A stretch of DNA of 64,000 nucleotides from contig NZ_CP022161.1 in the NCBI RefSeq assembly GCF_002214185.1, positions 6,207,486 through 6,271,485 of the forward strand, given 5' to 3'. The stretch's first letter is position 1; the number at the start of each line of letters is the position of its first letter. This DNA comes from Streptomyces capitiformicae. GTDB taxonomy: Bacteria; Actinomycetota; Actinomycetes; Streptomycetales; Streptomycetaceae. This document shows, one piece after another, positions 40,001 to 49,630 of this stretch. Below the pieces are notes generated by a model that did not search any database, had not been told where the DNA came from, and saw only the letters and a list, made by a program, of their open reading frames with translations. A program made the translations under genes and the position numbers.

Positions 40001-42021
40001 TCCCGCGCGTCGTCCCCATGGAAGTCCCCGCCGGTCTTCGACTTGGGCATGCGCAGCCCGAAGTCGTAGATCCACCCCGTCGTACGGTCCGCGCAGCGCA
40101 GCTCGTACGGCCGCTCGTCGATGACCTCGACGCCGAGCCGGTTGAGCACCGGGAGCACGGCGGAGAGGGAGACGGACGCGCCCTTGCGGTAGATCTTGAA
40201 CCGGCGCTCGTCGGGCGCGGCGCCCACGGGCTCGTACAGGCTGAGCCCGAAGTCCTCATCCTGTTCGAGCTGTTCGAGCCGGACGAGGTCGGCGACGGCG
40301 GCGCGGGGGTTGTGGTCGGCCTTGTAGCCCTCGGGGAAGGCGTTGTTGTAGCGGCGCAGCAGTTCGGCGGCGCGTTCCTCGCCGAGTTCGGCGGTGAGCG
40401 CCTCGGCGAAGCCGTCGGCCCAGGAGCGGGCGGCCTCCACCAGCCGGGCCTCGACGCGCTCCTTGTCGGCGTCGGTCAGCTGCGGCAGCTCGGTGCCCTG
40501 CGGGACGCGGACCACGAAGTGCAGCCGGGAGAGGATCGACTCGGTGTTCCAGGCGGTGAAGTCGACGCTGGTGCCGCCGAGTTCCTCCTTGAGGATGTCG
40601 ATGATCCTCAGGCGTACGCCGGTGGTGTAGCGGTCGCGCGGCAGGTAGACGAGGGCGGAGTAGTAGCGCCCGTACTCGTCCTGTCGCAGATACAGCCGCA
40701 GCCGGCGGCGCTCTTGCAGGTAGAGCACGGAGGTGACGATGGACCGCAGCTCGTCGACGGGCGTCTGGAACAGCTCGTCGCGCGGGTACGTCTCCAGGAT
40801 CTGGAGCAGATCGCGCCCGTCGTGGCTGTTGGGCGAGAATCCGGCCCCTTGCAGCACCTCGTCCACCTTGCGCCGGATGACGGGCACCCGGCGTACGGAC
40901 TCGGTGTAGGCGGCCGAGGAGAACAGGCCGAGGAACCGCCGCTCACCGACGACGTTCCCCTCGGCGTCGAACTTCTTGACGCCCACGTAGTCGAGGTAGG
41001 AGGGCCGGTGCACGGTGGCGCGGCTGTTGGCCTTCGTCAGGACGAGCAGATTGTGCTCACGGGCCTTGGCGCGGGCGTCGGCGGGCAGCCGCTCGAAGGA
41101 GGAGCTGACGGGGTGCTGGTCGCGCCCGGAGTGATGCGGATCGGCGCGCAGGATGCCGAGCCCGGTCCCGGCGACGGCGGCCAGCGAGTCGTCCCCGCGC
41201 AGCTCGTACTCCCGGTACCCCAGGAAGGTGAAGTGGTCGTCGGCGAGCCAGCGCAGCAGCTCGCGGGCCTCCTCGACCTCCTGGTCGCGCAGGTCGTCGG
41301 CGGTGGGCTCGGTGGGCAGTCCGTCGGCGATACGCATCGCCGCGTCCCGCATCTTCTCCCAGTCCTCGACGGCCTCCCGCACGTCGGACAGCACACGCAG
41401 GAGATCATTGGTGATCTGCTTCAGATCGGACCGGTCGGTCTCACGGTCGATCTCGACGTGGATCCAGGACTCGATGTGCGCGTCGTGCGGCAGCGTCTCG
41501 CCCGCGGCGACCGAGGCGGTGGCCGCGGCGACGGCCGTCGGCTCGATGATCAGCTCGACGAGCTTGCCGGTCACATCGCGCCGTACGACGACCTGCGGAT
41601 GGATGACGACATGGATCCCCCGCCCCTGCCGTGACAGCTCATTGGTCACGGAGTCGACGAGGAACGGCATGTCGTCCGTGACGACCTCGACGACGGAGTG
41701 GCTGCACGTCCAGCCGTTCTCCTCCACCGTGGGCGTGTGGACCCGCACACTGGCCGTTCCCTGAGGGCGGTTCTCGGCCAGCCGGTAGTGGGAAAGGGCG
41801 GCTCCGAAGACGTCGACCGGGTCGCGGTCGCCCAGGTCCTCCGGGGCGGTGTGCAGGTAGTAGCGCTGGAGGAACGCGAGCACGGTGTCGTGGTCCGGGG
41901 CGCCGGACATACTCTCGCTCGTCGTCCCAGTCGGTAGCTGCCCCCCGACCGGGCTGTTCTCAGCTACCCGGGCGGCCCTCTCGAGCAGCTCGGCCTTGGC
42001 TTCGTCCAGCTTGGTCTGCAT
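37051..42021 (-). CDS. gdh: Large NAD-specific glutamate dehydrogenase (GDH-180 type)
   Basis: 1656 residues, the usual length of the ~180-kDa class that oxidatively deaminates glutamate to 2-oxoglutarate with NAD. The long N-terminal half carries ACT-like regulatory regions ([15 protein letters not shown]). The catalytic core is recognisable at [17 protein letters not shown] (substrate-binding Lys) and [21 protein letters not shown] (Rossmann part), with [27 protein letters not shown] between them. ATG 42021 has AGAGGACA upstream. It is a single-gene unit followed by the palindromic terminator at 37006. The opposite strand has a very long open frame caused by GC bias only. Confidence 0.96.
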   Translation of the reverse strand: [1656 protein letters not shown]

Positions 42022-42855
42022 TGTCCTCTGGCTCCTGTCGCGCGCCGTTGCGTGACGTAGAAGGAAGTACGGTCTCTTCCCTGCCGACGTGACGTCGTGA
42101 CGCGGGGTGTCCGGTCTCTCTCGACGCTATGCCGCCAGGTGAGATGTGCGGGGGTATCTGAGCCAATTTTGAGCTGCCCGACGGGTGTGACACTGATCTC
42201 GGCAGCGCCTCTGTCCGGGGAGTGCTCGGCGTCCTGGGAAACCTCGATGTCCCGTCCCGCCCGCGAAGACCAGCGACCGCCACCCGGCCACGGATGCCCT
42301 CCGTGCTCACCGGGCGCGAAGCAGGGACAACCAAGCCCCCGCGGACTATCGCGCTGATCACGCCACCAAGGCTATCGCTCCGGACGGGGGGCCCGTCATG
42401 AGCCGTATGTGTACAAAACCAAGGCTCCAACTTTGACACTCCGCACAGTACCAGCCACGCACGTTTGAGCTAGGCGCTGCGCAGGCGAGCTTAGCGGGGG
42501 AAGGTGCGGATCGCCCGGGACGTGCTCGGGAAGTGCTGCGGGAATGCTCGGGGAGCGCATGAGGAGCGGCGCCGGATGCCTCCGGCTCACCGGACGCCTC
42601 CGCTCTTTCAGCCCCTCCGGCGTTTGAGGAGCGGGGCCTGGTGCGGAGCCCCAGGATGGAAGGGCAGGGGCGGCGGGGGCGAGACAACCAAGAGTCGAAC
42701 CCCGGCCGGCCCCCGCGCCCGCCCCGAACCCCGCACACCCCCTTGGCAAACCCCCACCCCGGAGGCACGTTGACGAAGGAAGCCCGACGCAACCCGACAA
42801 ACCAGCGCAACCCGAAGAAGCCCACCGCACCCGCACAGCCGAGGAGAGCCCCACC
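42022..42855. other. 834-bp intergenic region with a dispersed repeat at 42604-42690
   Basis: Upstream of gdh (minus) and pfpI (plus). At 42604-42690 CAGCCCCTCCGGCG, TTTGAGGAGCGGGGCC and GGCAGGGGCGGCGGGGGCGA form a repeat I recognise as common between Streptomyces genes; CCCCTCC/GGAGCGGGG can pair. AGGGGCGGCGGGGGCGA also occurs at about 7411-7427. Within 42022-42480 I see no coding frame with codon bias and no convincing promoter. Confidence 0.55.
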
Positions 42856-43422
42856 ATGACAGCCAAGATCCTGATCATCACCGGCGACGCGGCGGAGTCC
42901 CTGGAGGTCCTGTACCCCTACCAACGCCTACGCGAAGAGGGCTACGACGTCCACATCGCCGCCCCCAGCCGCAAAACCCTCCGCTTCGTCGTCCACGACT
43001 TCGAACCCGGCTTCGACACCTACACCGAGAAGCCCGGCTACACCTGGCCCGCGGACCTGGCCTTCTCCGAGGTCGACCCCGGCCAGTACGCCGCCCTCGT
43101 CATCCCCGGCGGGCGAGCCCCCGAGTACCTCCGCAACGACCCCGAACTCCGCAAGATCCTCAAGGCCTTCTTCGACACCGACAAACCGGTCGCCCAGATC
43201 TGCCACGGCCCCCTGCTGACCGCCGCCGTGGACGCCCTCCACGGCCGCCGCGTCACCGCGTACCCCGCCCTGGAACCCGATATGCAGGCGGCCGGCGCGA
43301 TCTTCCAGGACGCCGAGACCGTGGTCGACGGCACCCTCGTCTCCGCCCGCGCCTGGCCGGACCACTCCCGCTGGATGCGCGAGTTCCTGACGGTACTGCG
43401 AGCGAAGGCACCGGCGACCTGA
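42856..43422 (+). CDS. DJ-1/PfpI family protein
   Basis: 188 residues of the class I glutamine amidotransferase-like fold. The nucleophilic elbow Cys is in VAQICHGPLLTAA, with the family strand YAALVIPGGRAPEYLR before it. Such proteins include intracellular peptidases, deglycases and chaperones; the exact activity cannot be assigned. The ATG follows GAGGAGAGCCCCACC. Convergent with the HAD gene 28 bp downstream. Confidence 0.93.
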   Translation: MTAKILIITGDAAESLEVLYPYQRLREEGYDVHIAAPSRKTLRFVVHDFEPGFDTYTEKPGYTWPADLAFSEVDPGQYAALVIPGGRAPEYLRNDPELRKILKAFFDTDKPVAQICHGPLLTAAVDALHGRRVTAYPALEPDMQAAGAIFQDAETVVDGTLVSARAWPDHSRWMREFLTVLRAKAPAT

Positions 43423-43450
43423 GCGCACCCGGAGAACACTCACGCCGCGC

Positions 43451-44119
43451 CTACGCGGCCAGCCGCTCCGCCTCCGCGACGGCCTCCTCCAGCGTGTCCA
43501 CCACCGGCACCCCGACACCCTCCAAGCTGGCCCGACTGTGCGACCCGCCGGTGTAGAGCACGGCCCGCGCCCCCACATACCGGGCGGCGACCGCGTCATC
43601 GGCGGCGTCCCCGATCACGACCGTACGCTCCGGCTCCACCCCCACGAGCCGACGCAGATGCCGCACCATGTGCTCGCTCTTGCTGCCCCCGGACGGCCCG
43701 GTCCGCCCGTCGACCCGTATGAAGTGCGACTCGATCCCGAACCCCCGCACCAACGGAACCAGTTCCTCATGCACATACATGCTGAGGATCGACTGACTGC
43801 GCCCCGCCGACCGCCAGTCCGCGAGCAGCGCCGGCACCCCCTCGGTGAGGTCGCACGCGACCCGATGCTCCGCGTAGTACCGGTGGAAGATCCCGTCCAT
43901 GACCTCCCACTCCTCGTCCGTCGGCAGCCGCCCGATCAACCGCTCGTAGAACTTCGGCACCGGCACGCAATAAAGCTCCCGGTACCGCTCCAACGTGAGC
44001 GGCTCGATCCCCAACTCGGCGAACGCCGCGTTCGTCGCCCCGATGATCGCCTCGTTGTCATGGAACAGCGTCCCGTTCCAGTCCCAGACGATGTGCGCCC
44101 CAACTCCGTGCTTCCCCAT
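43451..44119 (-). CDS. HAD-superfamily hydrolase
   Basis: 222 residues. Motif I is VWDWNGTLF (nucleophile Asp; the DWN variant), motif II Ser lies in SQSILSMYV, and the acidic motif IV is VVIGDAADDAVAA, followed by the ALYTGG-type ending. The alpha-helical cap lies between residues about 15 and 85. The overall pattern resembles phosphoglycolate phosphatase-like enzymes, but the substrate is unknown. ATG 44119 was chosen; a TTG at 44125, 7 nt after GGAGAGGG, is equally plausible. Confidence 0.9.
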   Translation of the reverse strand: MGKHGVGAHIVWDWNGTLFHDNEAIIGATNAAFAELGIEPLTLERYRELYCVPVPKFYERLIGRLPTDEEWEVMDGIFHRYYAEHRVACDLTEGVPALLADWRSAGRSQSILSMYVHEELVPLVRGFGIESHFIRVDGRTGPSGGSKSEHMVRHLRRLVGVEPERTVVIGDAADDAVAARYVGARAVLYTGGSHSRASLEGVGVPVVDTLEEAVAEAERLAA

Positions 44120-44242
44120 GCCCAAGAACGTACCCTCTCCTACTGACAACGCACCGTGACCATGAGTACGCCGACCGAACACGGAACCGAACCCGGTCGT
44201 GCGGCAGTCGTGCCGCCGTGGCACCCACAACCAGGGAGGGAC

Positions 44243-44758
44243 TCAGCCCCCCAGCCCCACCAGGTTCGGGATCTCCTGCGTCGCGTACCACAGCAGCTCA
44301 TGGTCATCGGCCCCGTCCACGATGAACTGGGCGTCGTCGTCTCCCTGGTCCGCCGCCCCCAGCGCGTCCACGGCCTCCCCCACCTCACCCTCCGCCTCCA
44401 CGGAGTCGACATGCACGGCCGCCGCCTTGGCCAACGCCACCGGCCCGGCGACCCGCACCTCCCCGAGCGCGGCCGGGTCGAGCCCCCGATCGGGATCGGC
44501 GACCGCGTCCCGGTCAGCCACATCCACGGCCACGACCACCCGTCGCCGAACAGCCCCCGGCTCCCCCGCCAACAACCGCAACGAGGCGAGCGCGGCCCGA
44601 TTGAGCGCGGCGTACTCCAGCTCCTCGATGTCGTCGGACAGATACCACTCCCGCAAGGCCGGCGTGACGGCGTACGCGACGAACGGCCCGTCCCCCAGTT
44701 CACCCGTCTTGTACGCCTCGGCGAGCCCAGGAAGGGTCAGGGGGACGTAGACGCGCAT
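44243..44758 (-). CDS. DUF6912 family protein
   Basis: 171 residues beginning MRVYVPLTLPGLAEAYKTGE and ending ATQEIPNLVGLGG, an actinobacterial family of unknown function. It is acidic, without signal peptide or membrane segments. The upstream frame extension has no family similarity. It lies 123 bp upstream of the HAD gene in the same direction. Confidence 0.85.
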   Translation of the reverse strand: MRVYVPLTLPGLAEAYKTGELGDGPFVAYAVTPALREWYLSDDIEELEYAALNRAALASLRLLAGEPGAVRRRVVVAVDVADRDAVADPDRGLDPAALGEVRVAGPVALAKAAAVHVDSVEAEGEVGEAVDALGAADQGDDDAQFIVDGADDHELLWYATQEIPNLVGLGG

Positions 44759-45121
44759 GGCAGGCCGCTTTCGTAGTCGTGTTCGCCGGCCCCCGAAGAG
44801 GCCTCGACGAAGAGGCTTCGACGAGGGGTCTCCGCGAGGTCTCCGAGAGACTCGGAGGAGCTTCAGGATACGTGCGGGCGTCCCCTTTCGAGGTCCCACC
44901 CGAACCCCCGAACCCGTCCACCCCAGGGCCACCACCTCACCCGGCACACCCTTGCCCCACCAGGCCCGGACCCCCTCCCCATCACCCTGATAGGGGAACA
45001 TTCCGCTGCCTCCGCCGGACGCCACCCTTCCTTGCGTCCGCCCCCTCCGGCCTCGTACAAGATCCCCACCACGAAGTTACCGACAGGTATCAAGCGCCTG
45101 TTCCGACGAACGGGGACACCC
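44759..45121. other. Divergent intergenic region with purine-rich repeats
   Basis: A 363-bp gap between two divergent genes. At 44797-44870 are repeated GAGGCCTCGACGA / GAGGCTTCGACGA, GGTCTCCGCGA / GGTCTCCGAGA and the small hairpin CCGAG-AGA-CTCGG. The rest is Pro-codon-like GC-rich sequence without a supported gene. Promoters for both flanking genes must lie here. Confidence 0.5.
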
Positions 45122-45637
45122 ATGAACAAGGTCATGACCAGGACGAAGCGCAGCACCGGCACCCGCCCACCCGTCCGCCACGACACCCGCCGCCCCGGCC
45201 GCACCCCCGCCCGCACAGCCCCGGGACACGGCCGCCCCTCAACCGCACGGACCACCCCCACTCCCCCTTCGGCCCCCACCAGGCCCGCCCCCCAGCTCCG
45301 CCCCACCGACCACTTCGCCGACCTCCTGCTGGCCGTGCTGAGCGGCCGACGCCCCGTGCACAGCATGCTCCGCCACACCGCGGGCCGCGCCTACGACGAA
45401 CTGGCCCGGCTCGCCGAACTCGGCCCCCTGCGCACCCTCCACGGCGTCCACCCGGTCGTACGCGACATCGGCTACTACGTCGCCGCCCCGGGCGCCCTGG
45501 AGGTCTTCGCCCGCATCGGCGCGGGCGACCGACTCCGCGCCATGGCCTTCCGCCTGGAACACGGCCCCGACCACCGCTGGCGCTGCACAGCCGTGGAACT
45601 GGGCGGCCCGAGGCCCCCGCACCCGGCCGACGACTGA
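45122..45637 (+). CDS. Rv3235-family protein
   Basis: 171 residues. A basic, Arg/Pro/Thr-rich N-terminal half precedes the conserved C-terminal domain, which runs from HFADLLLAVLSGRRPVHSML to MAFRLEHGPDHRWRCTAVEL. This pattern is found next to secA and hpf in actinobacteria; function unknown. ATG 45122 (MNKVMTRTKRS) was chosen because it follows GGGGACACCC and upstream residues are non-conserved. Confidence 0.82.
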   Translation: MNKVMTRTKRSTGTRPPVRHDTRRPGRTPARTAPGHGRPSTARTTPTPPSAPTRPAPQLRPTDHFADLLLAVLSGRRPVHSMLRHTAGRAYDELARLAELGPLRTLHGVHPVVRDIGYYVAAPGALEVFARIGAGDRLRAMAFRLEHGPDHRWRCTAVELGGPRPPHPADD

Positions 45638-45674
45638 ACCACCCCACCGATAGGACCGTGGCATCCAGACGCAC

Positions 45675-45708
45675 GAAGGGCCGGGCACCCGAAGATGCCC
45701 GGCCCTTC
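45675..45708. terminator. Bidirectional terminator between Rv3235-like gene and secA
   Basis: GAAGGGCCGGGCA (45675-45687) pairs exactly with TGCCCGGCCCTTC (45696-45708) around an 8-nt loop, between convergent genes. Confidence 0.85.
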
Positions 45709-45759
45709 AGAGCCTCACTACGACACTACGCCGCTGCGCCGCTCCTCACGGAGCGTCCG

Positions 45760-48609
45760 TCACTTCTTGCGGCGACGCCCGCCCGCCTTGCCCTGCTGCT
45801 TGCGGCGCTCCGCGCGCGTGAGGCCGTCGGCCTCGGAGCGGATCGGCTCGTCGTCGGGCAGATCGCCCTCGACGATGCCGCCCTCGCCGTCCACGGTCGG
45901 CGCGGAGAAGTGCAGCCGGTCGCGACGCTGCGGGGCCTCCAGGCCCTTCGCGCGGATCTCCGGACGGGAGGCACCCGCCTGGGCCGGCACCGCCTCGCCC
46001 TTCTCCAGGGACGGCTTGGTGTCCTCGACCGGGACCTCCTCGACCTGCTGCTCGACCTGGACCTCCAGGTTGAACAGATAGCCGACGGACTCCTCCTTGA
46101 TGCCCTCCATCATGGCCTGGAACATGTCGAAGCCCTCGCGCTGGTACTCGACCAGCGGGTCCTTCTGGGCCATCGCACGCAGGCCGATGCCCTCCTGGAG
46201 GTAGTCCATCTCATAAAGGTGCTCACGCCACTTGCGGTCCAGCACCGACAGGACGACCCGGCGCTCCAGCTCACGCATGATCTCGGAGCCGAGCTGCGCC
46301 TCCCGCGCCTCGTACTGCTCGTGGATGTCGTCCTTGATGGACTCGGCGATGAACTCGGCGGTCAGCCCGGCCCGGTCACCGGCCGCCTCCTCCAGCTCGT
46401 CGACGGTGACCTTCACCGGGTAGAGCTGCTTGAAGGCGCCCCACAGCCGGTCCAGGTCCCACTCCTCGGCGAAGCCCTCGGCGGTCTCGGCGCCGATGTA
46501 CGCGTCGATCGTGTCGTCCATGAAGTGCTGGATCTGCTCGTGCAGGTCCTCGCCCTCCAGGACACGGCGCCGCTCGCCGTAGATGACCTCGCGCTGCCGG
46601 TTGAGGACCTCGTCGTACTTGAGGACGTTCTTCCGGGTCTCGAAGTTCTGCTGCTCGACCTGCGACTGGGCGGAGGCGATCGCGCGCGTGACCATCTTGT
46701 TCTCGATCGGGACGTCGTCCGGCACGTTGGCCATGGACATCACGCGCTCGACCATCTGGGCCTTGAAGAGCCTCATCAGGTCGTCACCCAGCGACAGATA
46801 GAAGCGGGACTCGCCCGGGTCGCCCTGACGGCCGGAACGACCGCGCAGCTGGTTGTCGATACGACGGGACTCGTGCCGCTCGGTGCCCAGGACGTAGAGG
46901 CCGCCGAGGGACTCGACCTCCTCCTTCTCGGCCTTGACCGCCTCCTCGGCCTTCGCGAGGGCCTCGGGCAGGGCCTGGGCCCACTCCTCGATGTGCTCCT
47001 CGGGGTCGAGTCCGCGCTGGCGCAGCTCCGCCTCGGCAAGGTCCTCGGGGTTGCCGCCGAGCTTGATGTCCGTACCACGGCCGGCCATGTTCGTGGCCAC
47101 CGTGACGGCGCCCTTGCGGCCGGCCTGGGCGACGATCGTCGCCTCACGGTCGTGCTGCTTGGCGTTGAGCACCTCGTGCTGGACACCGCGCTTGGAGAGC
47201 TGCTGCGAGAGGTACTCGGACTTCTCGACCGACGTCGTACCGACGAGGATCGGCTGGCCCTTCTCGTGCTTCTCGACGATGTCGTCGACGACCGCCTCGA
47301 ACTTCGCGACCTCGGTGCGGTAGATCAGGTCCGACTGGTCCTTGCGGATCATCGGCCGGTTGGTCGGGATCGGGACGACGCCGAGCTTGTAGATCTGGTG
47401 GAACTCGGCGGCCTCGGTCATCGCCGTACCGGTCATACCGGAGAGTCCGGGCATCTCCTTGCCGTTGTGGTCGTGGCGCTTGTACAGGCGGAAGAAGTTC
47501 TGCAGGGTGATCGTGGCGAGCGTCTGGTTCTCGTCCTTGATGTCCACCCCTTCCTTCGCCTCGATCGCCTGGTGCATGCCCTCGTTGTAGCGGCGGCCGG
47601 CGAGGATACGGCCGGTGTGCTCATCGACGATCATGACTTCGCCGTCCATGACGACGTAGTCCTTGTCCTTCTTGAAGAGCTCCTTGGCCTTGATGGCGTT
47701 GTTCAGATAGCCCACCAGAGGCGTGTTCACCGACTCGTACAGGTTGTCGATGCCCAGCCAGTCCTCGACCTTGGAGACACCGGACTCGTGGATGGCGACC
47801 GTGCGCTTCTTCTCGTCGACCTCGTAGTCGCCGGTCTCCTCGATGCCCTTCAGGGGGTTGCCGGGCTCGCCCTTCTTCAGGCGCGTGACCAGCTTGGCGA
47901 AGTCGCCGTACCACTTGGTGGCCTGATCGGCCGGACCGGAGATGATCAGCGGCGTACGGGCCTCGTCGACGAGGATCGAGTCGACCTCGTCGACGATCGC
48001 GTAGTTGTGGCCGCGTTGGACGAGCTCGTCCTTGGACCACGCCATGTTGTCGCGGAGGTAGTCAAAACCGAACTCGTTGTTCGTGCCGTACGTGATGTCG
48101 CACGCGTACTGCTCGCGACGCTGGGCCGGCGTCATGTTGGCGAGGATGCAGCCGACGCTCAGACCCAGGAACTTGTGGACGCGACCCATCATCTCGGAGT
48201 CACGCTCGGCCAGGTAGTCGTTGACCGTGATCAGGTGGACGCCCTCACCGGACAGAGCGTTCAGATACGCGGGCAGCGTGCCGACGAGGGTCTTGCCCTC
48301 ACCGGTCTTCATCTCGGCCACATAACCGAGGTGGAGGGCGGCGCCACCCATGATCTGCACGTCGTAGTGACGCTGACCGAGCGCGCGCTTGGCACCCTCG
48401 CGCACGGTGGCGAACGCCTCGGGGAGCAGGTCATCCAGGCTCTCACCGTCGGCGTACCGCTGCTTGTACTCATCGGTGAGGGCCCGCAGCTCGGCGTCGG
48501 AGAGGTCGACGAAGTCCTCTTCGATGGAGTTGACCTGGTCCGCGATGCGGTGCAGCTTGCGCAGGATCTTGCCTTCGCCTGCACGCATGATCTTCGAGAG
48601 GACGGACAC
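45760..48609 (-). CDS. secA: Preprotein translocase ATPase SecA
   Basis: 949 residues, full length. It drives export of unfolded preproteins through SecYEG. Walker A lies in [19 protein letters not shown] near residue 100; the DEAD-type Walker B is [18 protein letters not shown]. Motif [16 protein letters not shown] and [19 protein letters not shown] mark the second nucleotide-binding domain. The C-terminus ends in a basic [10 protein letters not shown] and lacks the Cys/His zinc-binding tail of proteobacterial SecA, as is usual in actinobacteria. ATG 48609 has a GGAGAC site. A pair of direct repeats lies 41-72 bp upstream. Confidence 0.97.
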   Translation of the reverse strand: MSVLSKIMRAGEGKILRKLHRIADQVNSIEEDFVDLSDAELRALTDEYKQRYADGESLDDLLPEAFATVREGAKRALGQRHYDVQIMGGAALHLGYVAEMKTGEGKTLVGTLPAYLNALSGEGVHLITVNDYLAERDSEMMGRVHKFLGLSVGCILANMTPAQRREQYACDITYGTNNEFGFDYLRDNMAWSKDELVQRGHNYAIVDEVDSILVDEARTPLIISGPADQATKWYGDFAKLVTRLKKGEPGNPLKGIEETGDYEVDEKKRTVAIHESGVSKVEDWLGIDNLYESVNTPLVGYLNNAIKAKELFKKDKDYVVMDGEVMIVDEHTGRILAGRRYNEGMHQAIEAKEGVDIKDENQTLATITLQNFFRLYKRHDHNGKEMPGLSGMTGTAMTEAAEFHQIYKLGVVPIPTNRPMIRKDQSDLIYRTEVAKFEAVVDDIVEKHEKGQPILVGTTSVEKSEYLSQQLSKRGVQHEVLNAKQHDREATIVAQAGRKGAVTVATNMAGRGTDIKLGGNPEDLAEAELRQRGLDPEEHIEEWAQALPEALAKAEEAVKAEKEEVESLGGLYVLGTERHESRRIDNQLRGRSGRQGDPGESRFYLSLGDDLMRLFKAQMVERVMSMANVPDDVPIENKMVTRAIASAQSQVEQQNFETRKNVLKYDEVLNRQREVIYGERRRVLEGEDLHEQIQHFMDDTIDAYIGAETAEGFAEEWDLDRLWGAFKQLYPVKVTVDELEEAAGDRAGLTAEFIAESIKDDIHEQYEAREAQLGSEIMRELERRVVLSVLDRKWREHLYEMDYLQEGIGLRAMAQKDPLVEYQREGFDMFQAMMEGIKEESVGYLFNLEVQVEQQVEEVPVEDTKPSLEKGEAVPAQAGASRPEIRAKGLEAPQRRDRLHFSAPTVDGEGGIVEGDLPDDEPIRSEADGLTRAERRKQQGKAGGRRRKK

Positions 48610-48910
48610 GGGGGTTTGTCTCCTTGCCGGTCGGGCCTGGGACGGTCGGTTTCAATGACAGTTGGCAGTTTTCAATCACAGCTTGAGCAACGGCCATCGT
48701 AAGCGAGGACCCCACCGTGCCGGGAGGTCTGTCAGTGACAGCCACCAGGACAACGCACGGGCGTCGCCGATGGTGCCGCGTTCCGCCCACGAAACGCACG
48801 AATTGTGACCCCGTCCGCACGTCCCGCGAACCGGGACCCTCCACAGGACGGCCGCAATGACGGCCCCCATGAGGATGGCGCCCTTCCGCCGCGCCGAGCA
48901 GAATCGCCCG
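48610..48910. promoter_or_regulatory. secA leader region with two 12-bp direct repeats
   Basis: TTTCAATGACAG (48650-48661) and TTTCAATCACAG (48670-48681) differ by one base and are spaced 20 bp, about two helical turns, in an AT-richer pocket upstream of secA. They may be a regulator site. Nothing else is recognised in this 301-bp gap. Confidence 0.4.
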
Positions 48911-49486
48911 ATGGAACCCGTCACCCTGACCACCGAGCGCCTGCTGCTGCGCACCGTGGACGCACACGACACCGACACGGTGTACGCGGCCGCACAGGAC
49001 CCGGACATCCAGCGCTGGACGACCATCCCCTCACCGTACCTGCGCGAGCACGCGGTGGGTTTCATCGAGCAGGCGGTTCCCGAAGGCTGGGCCAACGCCT
49101 CCATGTTCACCTTCGGCGTCTTCCTCCCCTCCGGGGAGCTGGCGGGCATGCTCGGCATCACCATGCGTTCCCTCGGCACCGCCGAGATCGGCTTCTGGGC
49201 CGCCAAGGAACACCGCCGCAACGGCTATATCACCGAGGCCACCCTCGCCGCCGCCCACTGGGCCTTCACCGCCCTCGCCATCGACCGCCTCGAATGGCGC
49301 GCCGAAGTAGGCAACACCGCCTCCCGCGCGGTAGCCGAACACACCGGCTTCACCCTGGAAGGCACCCTCCGCTCCGCCCTCAACAACAACGGAGTCCGCC
49401 GCGACTGCTGGATGGCCTCACTACTCCCCTCAGACATGGGCCTACCTTCTACGGCGCCGTATCTGCCGGCCCCGTCGTCCCTTTAG
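48911..49486 (+). CDS. GNAT-family N-acetyltransferase (RimJ/RimL-like)
   Basis: 191 residues from ATG 48911 (MEPVTLTTERLLLRTVDAHD), the canonical opening of RimJ-like acetyltransferases; an upstream start would add 18 non-family residues. The acetyl-CoA region is EIGFWAAKEHRRNGYITEA, followed by GNTASRAVAEHTGFTLEGTLR. It acetylates an amine, perhaps a protein N-terminus or small molecule. Divergent from secA. Confidence 0.92.
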   Translation: MEPVTLTTERLLLRTVDAHDTDTVYAAAQDPDIQRWTTIPSPYLREHAVGFIEQAVPEGWANASMFTFGVFLPSGELAGMLGITMRSLGTAEIGFWAAKEHRRNGYITEATLAAAHWAFTALAIDRLEWRAEVGNTASRAVAEHTGFTLEGTLRSALNNNGVRRDCWMASLLPSDMGLPSTAPYLPAPSSL

Positions 49487-49496
49487 CCGCGGGAAT

Positions 49497-49630
49497 CGAG
49501 CCGCTGGGGCGATGGGGGGTCCCCGCTCGAGCGAAACCGAGAGTGGGGGAGGGCGGGCGCAGCGGCACCTCGTAGCGCCGAGTCACGCAGCCAAGCCCCG
49601 CCCAGCCCAGCCCAGCCCCTGCACCGGGTG
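49497..49630 (+). repeat. Dispersed intergenic repeat family 2, copy B
   Basis: Matches the reverse complement of 26853-26990 in blocks such as GCCGCTGGGGCGATGGGGGG, ACCGAGAGTGGGGG, GGGCGGGCGCAGCGGCACC and TCGTAGCGCCGAGT. It fills the gap after the acetyltransferase gene. Confidence 0.7.

Noticed and set aside
37057..41634. A 1525-codon open frame on the plus strand opposite glutamate dehydrogenase
   Set aside because: It is the mirror of a highly biased GC-rich gene. The encoded sequence is low-complexity Val/Gly/Asp/Arg, lacks any domain, and the minus-strand gene is certain.
42433..42470. Promoter based on TTGACA upstream of pfpI
   Set aside because: No acceptable -10 hexamer lies 16-19 bp downstream.
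44779..48702. A 1307-codon open frame opposite secA
   Set aside because: Same GC-frame effect; composed of Leu/Val/Asp-rich nonsense, with secA certain on the other strand.
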